Source: Bacteroidales bacterium UBA5219
GTDB taxonomy: Bacteria; Bacteroidota; Bacteroidia; Bacteroidales; ML635J-15
Direction: 5' to 3'
Length of the DNA stretch: 36,666 nucleotides
Assembly (NCBI GenBank): GCA_002412425.1
Contig: DHVB01000044.1
Coordinates: forward strand, 1-36,666
Made by a program: the position numbers and the translations under genes. The notes beneath the pieces are model-generated. The model was not told the DNA's origin, did not search any database, and saw only the letters and a list, made by a program, of their open reading frames with translations. This document shows positions 32,164-36,666 of this stretch, piece after piece; the first letter of the stretch is position 1; each line of letters begins with the position of its first letter.

Positions 32164-33858
32164 TTATTTTTCCCGTTTTCCAGCCCAAGCCATAACTCCG
32201 CCTTCCATAAGCTTCACATTAGTATAGCCATTTGCTTGTAAAACAAGAGCTGCTTCGTAGCCTCTCAACGAAATTTTACACCAAACTATTATTTCAGTAT
32301 TTTTGTCTTCTGGCAATTCAGAAATTCTTTTTCGTATCTGACCAAGAGGAATAAGTCTTTCGCCAATACCTATACGCATTTGTTCGTATTCATTTGGATT
32401 TCTAACGTCAAGGTAAACAACATTTTCTTTATTTTTCACTTTTTCTTCTACATCTTCGGAAGAAATACCTTTGAAAAGTCCTCTTAATTTATTTTGCATA
32501 ATATGTGCAGTAGCGATACTATGGTCGATAGCTAAAGAAAATGGTGGTGCATATGGTAAATCTGCATTAATCATATCATCAACTGTTAGCTTGCCTTTAA
32601 TTGCAATAGCCCAAATTGCTAATTGTTTAGAAACATCGCCAGGACCTATTACTTGAGCTCCTAAAATTTTTCTATCAGTTTTATTAACTACCAACTTGGT
32701 AATCAACAAGTTACCATTCATAAATCCAGGTTTATCCAAACTTACATTTATTACAGTTTCTATATCATTAAATCCATTTTTGCGTGCATTTTGCTCATTC
32801 AAGCCTGTTGTTCCTGCAGCATAATCAAAAACTTTACAAACACCTGTTTGAATTGTTCCTTCAAATTTTGCAACATTTCCTTTAATTAAATTTTCGCCAA
32901 CAACACGTCCTTGCAAGTTTGCCAAATCTCCAAATGGTGCGTGAACTTTATTTTTTGTAATTAAATTTGGTATTTCAACACAATCGCCTAGAGCATAAAT
33001 ATCTGGGTCAGAAGTTTGCATATATTCATCAACAACTACTCCACCTCTTTCGCTAATTTCTAAACCTGCATCTTTTGCTAATTTTGAATTTGGAGTAACT
33101 CCAATTGCTAAAACTGCTAAATCGCAAGGTAACTCGGTGCCATTATTTAATTTTACTGCTGTTAATTTTCCATTTTCACCAATAAAAGCAGAAACACCAT
33201 TTTCTAAAATCACATTAGCTTTAGATTGAACATGCTGCTGTACCAAGCGAGCCAAATGTCTATCAAGGAAAGTCAAAAGTTGAGGTAAAAGTTCAACTAA
33301 AGTAACTTCAATTCCTGCAAGATGAAGAGCTTCTACGGTTTCAATACCAATTAAACCACCGCCTATAACAACAGCTTTTTTAATTTTTCCTTCATCACTT
33401 ACCTTGCGTAAATAATCAGCATCGGGCATTGACGATAAAGCAGAAATGCCTTCCAACTCAATACCTGGAATTGGTGGTCTTCGAGATGTTGCTCCTGTTG
33501 CAATAACAAGTTTATCATACTCCATGCTTGACTTTTCGCCTGTTATCAAGTTTCGATAATCAATGGTTTTTGCTTTTCTGTCAATTTTTGTTACCTCAGT
33601 ATTTACTTTAGCAACAATATTTTTTGCATTTAAAAAGAAGTTAGAATCTCTTACAACACCAGCTGGAGAGCATAAGAGCTGACTTCTATCATCAAAAAAT
33701 CCGCCGACATAATAAGGATAACCACAAGATGCCATTGATAAGTCAGCATCTTTTTGAAACATAGTAATTTCTGCATTTTCATCTAAACGTCTTGCGCGAG
33801 AAGCCACTTTAGGCCCGGCAGCAGAACCGCCAATCACAACTATTCGTTTGTTTTGCAT
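32164..33858 (-). CDS. CoA-disulfide reductase with C-terminal rhodanese domain
   Basis: The 564-aa flavoprotein belongs to the CoADR-RHD / persulfide reductase group. The FAD site is RIVVIGGSAAGPKVASRARR and the redox cysteine is Cys45 in MASCGYPYYVGG. The NADH site is AVVIGGGLIGIETVEALHLA and the second FAD motif is DPDIYALGDCVEI. The pyridine nucleotide-disulfide dimerisation domain follows, and the end is a rhodanese domain (VVYLDVRNPNEYEQMRIG) with active Cys527 in VWCKISLRG. It probably reduces CoA disulfide, CoA persulfide or polysulfide with NAD(P)H, linking sulfur handling and redox balance. It starts from a promoter shared divergently with the D-threonine aldolase-like gene. Confidence 0.93.
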   Translation of the reverse strand: MQNKRIVVIGGSAAGPKVASRARRLDENAEITMFQKDADLSMASCGYPYYVGGFFDDRSQLLCSPAGVVRDSNFFLNAKNIVAKVNTEVTKIDRKAKTIDYRNLITGEKSSMEYDKLVIATGATSRRPPIPGIELEGISALSSMPDADYLRKVSDEGKIKKAVVIGGGLIGIETVEALHLAGIEVTLVELLPQLLTFLDRHLARLVQQHVQSKANVILENGVSAFIGENGKLTAVKLNNGTELPCDLAVLAIGVTPNSKLAKDAGLEISERGGVVVDEYMQTSDPDIYALGDCVEIPNLITKNKVHAPFGDLANLQGRVVGENLIKGNVAKFEGTIQTGVCKVFDYAAGTTGLNEQNARKNGFNDIETVINVSLDKPGFMNGNLLITKLVVNKTDRKILGAQVIGPGDVSKQLAIWAIAIKGKLTVDDMINADLPYAPPFSLAIDHSIATAHIMQNKLRGLFKGISSEDVEEKVKNKENVVYLDVRNPNEYEQMRIGIGERLIPLGQIRKRISELPEDKNTEIIVWCKISLRGYEAALVLQANGYTNVKLMEGGVMAWAGKREK

Positions 33859-33925
33859 TTCTTAAAAATTTTAATTAAAAATAAATATACTTTTCATGAA
33901 GTGTTACATAATATCAATAATTAAA

Positions 33926-33933
33926 CAAATATA
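33926..33933 (-). promoter_or_regulatory. -7 element for the CoA-disulfide reductase gene
   Basis: The minus strand reads TATATTTG, an exact TAnnTTTG match, about 67 bp before the ATG at 33858. Confidence 0.5.
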
Positions 33934-34052
33934 ACAATAAAAAGTTGAAAATTTAATTTTTATTCATAATTAATCGTAAATATTTTTATTATTTTTTAAT
34001 TATTTGAAAAGTCATATAAAATTACAAAATTTGCAAATAAAACTTTTTGAAA

Positions 34053-35114
34053 ATGCTTAAAATTAACAAGATAAAATCTCCAACTTTCGCTGTTAACACA
34101 GATATAGTCAAAAAAAACATTCAAAAAATACAAAACAAACTTGGAGAAACAACTATTTTTCGTCCTCATTTTAAAACCCACGACAATAAACAAACTGCAA
34201 ATATTTTTAGAGAATTAGGAATAAATAAAATTACAGTTTCATCTATTGAAATGGCTATATATTTTAGGCGTTTAGGTTTTAAAGACATCAATATTTCTTT
34301 TCCAATAAATTTTCGTGAACAAAAAGCACTTCAAAAATTATCTAAAAATACAAATTTGCATCTTTTGGTTTCAAATTCTTTTTCTGCAAAACAATTATCT
34401 TCTCTTAATGACATAAAAGCAAACGTTTGGATAGAAATTGATACTGGCTATAAGCGATCTGGAATTTCACACAATAATTTAGAAGAAATTCAAGACTGTA
34501 TAAAACTTATAACGCAAGCTTCACATCTTAATTTTTCAGGTTTTCTAAATCACAATGGCGAAACATATTTACTAAATAAAAAAGAGGAAATTTTGCAATC
34601 AACTTTGGGCTCAATAGCTAAAATGAATTTCCTAAAATCTGAATTTTCAAACTATTCGCCAAAAATTTCCATTGGCGACACACCAGGTTGTAGCTTATTA
34701 GACAATTTTGATGGTATAGACGAAATCCGCCCTGGAAATTTTGTTTATTACGACCTTATGATGTTAGAAAAACAAGTTTGCACCAAAGAGCAAATTGCTG
34801 CTACATTATTTTGTCCTATTGTGGACATTAACAATGATAGAAAAGAAATTATAATACATGGCGGAGCTATTCATTTTAGCAAAGAATTTATTGAATTTAA
34901 TAATAAGAAAATTTTTGGCAGAGCAATAAAACATTACAGCACAGACATTTCAGAAATTAACGAAGATATTGTTTCTTTAAGTCAAGAACATGGAATTGTT
35001 AAAATTAATAATTCAAATTTTGAAAACTATAAACCAGGAAATTTAATTGAAATTATCCCTGTACATTCCTGCTTAGCTGCTAATTTAATGAAAGGAAAGA
35101 CAAGACATTATTAA
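34053..35114 (+). CDS. PLP-dependent D-threonine aldolase / D-serine dehydratase-like protein
   Basis: The 353-aa protein has an alanine racemase-type N-terminal barrel with the PLP lysine in FRPHFKTHDNKQTA, and substrate loops DTGYKRSGI and FLNHNGETY. The C-terminal domain ends IEIIPVHSCLAANLMKGKT; its HSC (His-x-Cys) matches the metal-ligand motif of D-serine dehydratase/D-threonine aldolase enzymes. These cleave or deaminate D-amino acids with PLP and a divalent metal. Which D-amino acid is used cannot be told. The ATG at 34053 is preferred over a TTG two codons earlier. There is no signal peptide, so it acts in the cytosol. Confidence 0.88.
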   Translation: MLKINKIKSPTFAVNTDIVKKNIQKIQNKLGETTIFRPHFKTHDNKQTANIFRELGINKITVSSIEMAIYFRRLGFKDINISFPINFREQKALQKLSKNTNLHLLVSNSFSAKQLSSLNDIKANVWIEIDTGYKRSGISHNNLEEIQDCIKLITQASHLNFSGFLNHNGETYLLNKKEEILQSTLGSIAKMNFLKSEFSNYSPKISIGDTPGCSLLDNFDGIDEIRPGNFVYYDLMMLEKQVCTKEQIAATLFCPIVDINNDRKEIIIHGGAIHFSKEFIEFNNKKIFGRAIKHYSTDISEINEDIVSLSQEHGIVKINNSNFENYKPGNLIEIIPVHSCLAANLMKGKTRHY

Positions 35115-35146
35115 TTTGGAAATAATTTTGTTTTGCTTTATATTTG
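35115..35146 (+). promoter_or_regulatory. Promoter of the orphan-CTD/barrel operon
   Basis: A -33-like TTTG (35115-35118) and the -7 element TATATTTG (35139-35146) are 20 bp apart, a good fit to the Bacteroidota consensus. The ATG at 35170 is 23 bp further on. Confidence 0.65.
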
Positions 35147-35169
35147 TAGTAATAATAAAATCAAGCATT

Positions 35170-35550
35170 ATGAAAAAACTCATTATTGCAAGTGGTGGAG
35201 TGAATGGGGGTATAATTGAAGGATGTAATCCAATGCCTCAAAATTATTTTTTACTAGATTCAAGCAATATTAATAATAGTAGTAAAGAAATAAAGCCTTT
35301 GTTAAAAATAGTTCCAAATCCAATTTCTTTAAATTTTACAATTTATGTTTATCATCCGAGTGATGACATTTTGATAATTGAGTTATTAGATTCTTCTGGT
35401 CGTACTTTGGAAAAAGTTGTAGAAAACAACAAAAAATCAGGTGTATATGAATTTAATATTAATGATTTTTATTTTCAACCAGGTCTATATTTTTGCAAAT
35501 ATTCGAATTCGAATAGTACAATTACTGAAAAATTTGTTAAATCACAATAA
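35170..35550 (+). CDS. Short protein consisting mainly of a T9SS sorting domain
   Basis: The 126-aa product has an unusual N-terminus (MKKLIIASGGVNGGIIEGCN) without a clear Sec signal, a short Asn/Ser-rich linker, and then a type A T9SS C-terminal domain from about residue 45. That domain shows LLKIVPNPISLNFTIYV, IELLDSSGRTLEKVVENNKK, SGVYEFNI and PGLYFCKYSNS, ending TEKFVKSQ. Almost no cargo precedes the sorting domain. It may be a remnant of a larger secreted protein, or a small surface protein in its own right. Its stop is one base before the start of the barrel gene, so the two are cotranscribed. A reading frame from TTG 35116 is rejected because it covers the promoter. Confidence 0.7.
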   Translation: MKKLIIASGGVNGGIIEGCNPMPQNYFLLDSSNINNSSKEIKPLLKIVPNPISLNFTIYVYHPSDDILIIELLDSSGRTLEKVVENNKKSGVYEFNINDFYFQPGLYFCKYSNSNSTITEKFVKSQ

Positions 35551-35551
35551 A

Positions 35552-36484
35552 ATGAAAAATAAAATATTTACAATCATATTATTAATGTTTTCTTATAGTG
35601 CAAATGCACAATTTTCAATAGATGTTTACTCTAGTTTTAATTATTCGAAAGAAAAACATGCCATGCCTTGGACATACGACTATTTTAACTATCAAACTTT
35701 TTTTAGCAACAAGCCTATTGATACAATTGTTAGAGTACATTATCCAGACACTATTATTCGTGTTATATATGAGCCTTCTCGCCCATCAATATTAGAAGAT
35801 GGACATACATTCCATAATTTTATAATAGATTGTTTTTATGGATTTTCTATAAATTATAGATATTCAAATTATTTTGAAACAGGTATATCTTTTGAAAAAA
35901 ATGGAATAATTAAAAGACTTTCAACTTTTGAAATAACAATGAGAGATGAACGTTATGATTATAATGATGAGTTATTTTATTCTGTTAATGGCGACCATGA
36001 TTTTGATTATGATATAATCAATGTTAGTCTAAAACAATCTTTTATTTATCCTTATAAAAATTTTAATTTTTATACAAACATAGGATTAAAAACTTACTAC
36101 ACGGTTTTAAAACATGACTGTGTCGGGACAACGAGATCATTAGGAAGTGAAATGTATGGATATGATACTTATTCAGTTGACGCAACATTTCACAAAAAAT
36201 ATTCTGGTTATAATTTTGGGTTTACCTCAGCTTTGGGTGTTTCATACAATATTTCTAAAAATATTTCAATCTTCGGCAATGCTGGATATACATGGGCTAA
36301 ATTAAAATTAAAAAAAGGCTTGCAAATGGATTATTATTATGAATATTCAGCCCCTTCATATTCAATTATTGATTCTAAACCCGAAGCTCAAAAAATTGCC
36401 CCAGAAAATAATCCTTTTGGCAATATAAATTATAAGTCTTGGAATTTTAGTATTGGTTTACGTTATACTTTTATAAAAGAATAG
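35552..36484 (+). CDS. Outer-membrane beta-barrel protein
   Basis: From the ATG at 35552 the 310-aa product has a good signal peptide (MKNKIFTIILLMFSYSANAQ), which decides the start over an earlier in-frame ATG. The mature part is rich in Tyr/Phe/Asn, with alternating strand patterns (INYRYSNYFETGISFEKNGI, KNFNFYTNIGLKTYYTVL, GYNFGFTSALGVSYNISKNI) and ends in an amphipathic strand with aromatics (FSIGLRYTFIKE). This fits a porin-like 8-12-strand barrel (PF13568-like group). A loop with DTIVRVHYPDTIIRVIYEPS lies near the N-terminus. No function can be assigned; it is cotranscribed with the orphan sorting-domain protein. Confidence 0.78.
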   Translation: MKNKIFTIILLMFSYSANAQFSIDVYSSFNYSKEKHAMPWTYDYFNYQTFFSNKPIDTIVRVHYPDTIIRVIYEPSRPSILEDGHTFHNFIIDCFYGFSINYRYSNYFETGISFEKNGIIKRLSTFEITMRDERYDYNDELFYSVNGDHDFDYDIINVSLKQSFIYPYKNFNFYTNIGLKTYYTVLKHDCVGTTRSLGSEMYGYDTYSVDATFHKKYSGYNFGFTSALGVSYNISKNISIFGNAGYTWAKLKLKKGLQMDYYYEYSAPSYSIIDSKPEAQKIAPENNPFGNINYKSWNFSIGLRYTFIKE

Positions 36485-36551
36485 ATTTAATTTCATCTAT
36501 CTTAGCCCCCTAATTCATCAGACAAAATTATAGTTTAAAAAATATAAACTT

Positions 36552-36582
36552 TTTGTTTTCTTGTTTTTTTGCTCTAAATTTG
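36552..36582 (+). promoter_or_regulatory. Promoter of the last, partial gene
   Basis: TTTG at 36552-36555 and TAAATTTG at 36575-36582 are 19 bp apart, the standard Bacteroidota -33/-7 arrangement. The sequence AATTTGTAGTAA resembles that upstream of 35170. Confidence 0.65.
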
Positions 36583-36633
36583 TAGTAACTAAATTAAAAA
36601 AGTACGTATATTCAAAACGTAAAACATATAATT

Positions 36634-36666
36634 ATGAAAACCACATTAAAAATTTTACTTGCACTT
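36634..36666 (+). CDS. Start of an exported protein (partial, cut by window end)
   Basis: An ATG 51 bp after a good promoter opens MKTTLKILLAL, the first eleven codons of what looks like a Sec signal peptide. The gene continues beyond the window, so nothing more can be said. Confidence 0.55.
   Translation, partial: MKTTLKILLAL

Noticed and set aside
35116..35169. Upstream TTG start of the orphan sorting-domain protein, giving a hydrophobic leader
   Set aside because: The 18 added residues overlap a strong promoter match, so they are probably not translated.
1..36666. tRNA or rRNA genes
   Set aside because: No cloverleaf with TTCAANNC-type T-loop and matching acceptor stem, and no rRNA core sequence, was recognised by eye; a covariance search was not possible.

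Overview
The window looks like chromosomal DNA from a low-GC member of the Bacteroidota, most likely Bacteroidales-like. The sequence support is: very AT-rich genes and spacers; promoters of the Bacteroidota form TAnnTTTG in front of many genes; almost no strong Shine-Dalgarno sites; two type IX secretion (T9SS) C-terminal sorting domains; a GLPGLI-family protein; CarboxypepD_reg-like outer-membrane barrels; MqnA of the futalosine menaquinone pathway; and KdsA for lipopolysaccharide. I cannot name a genus. No rRNA, tRNA, CRISPR array or intact insertion sequence was recognised.

Layout. (1) 1-4140: a leftward operon with ATGA stop/start overlaps encodes an LCM-type methyltransferase, a CDF zinc-type exporter, a hemerythrin-like di-iron protein, a LuxR-type regulator with a degenerate receiver, and a class I methyltransferase. 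This suggests metal or redox/NO stress handling. (2) 4139-5743: an OB-fold-like lipoprotein is divergent from a flavodoxin plus DUF2023 pair whose promoter overlaps a 19-bp palindrome. (3) 5744-6070: a gene-free stretch holds a long hairpin and a tandem repeat of about 89 bp. (4) 6071-9103: leftward thioesterase, MATE exporter, GNAT and mqnA. (5) 9183-12910: kdsA converges on a very large FAD/Fe-S dehydrogenase of YdiJ type. (6) 12911-14861: a repeat-rich island carries an XRE-Panacea antitoxin and RelE-like toxin pair between two copies of an exact 20-nt repeat. (7) 14862-18470: an outer-membrane barrel is followed by a GLPGLI protein. (8) 18467-24310: a housekeeping block of lolD, dnaB, psd-pth-rplY, a SSAT-like GNAT and a patatin phospholipase, with three tail-to-tail 4-bp overlaps. 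(9) 24417-36666: ClC-type channel with CBS domains, a T9SS-exported Omp28-like protein, sufS, a PafA-like protein that has lost its catalytic residues, a nitroreductase, a MITE-like element, a CoA-disulfide reductase-rhodanese, a D-threonine aldolase-like enzyme, an orphan T9SS tail protein paired with a barrel, and the first 11 codons of another exported protein.

The observations I rate highest are the PafA-family protein at 29506-31152, in which the nucleophile and nearly all metal and phosphate ligands are substituted; the fused XRE-Panacea/RelE toxin-antitoxin unit with a clear operator; the 165-bp element with 31-bp perfect terminal inverted repeats, whose motif recurs at several intergenic sites; and the orphan sorting-domain protein cotranscribed with a barrel. 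Family assignments rest on motif recognition from memory, not on database searches.
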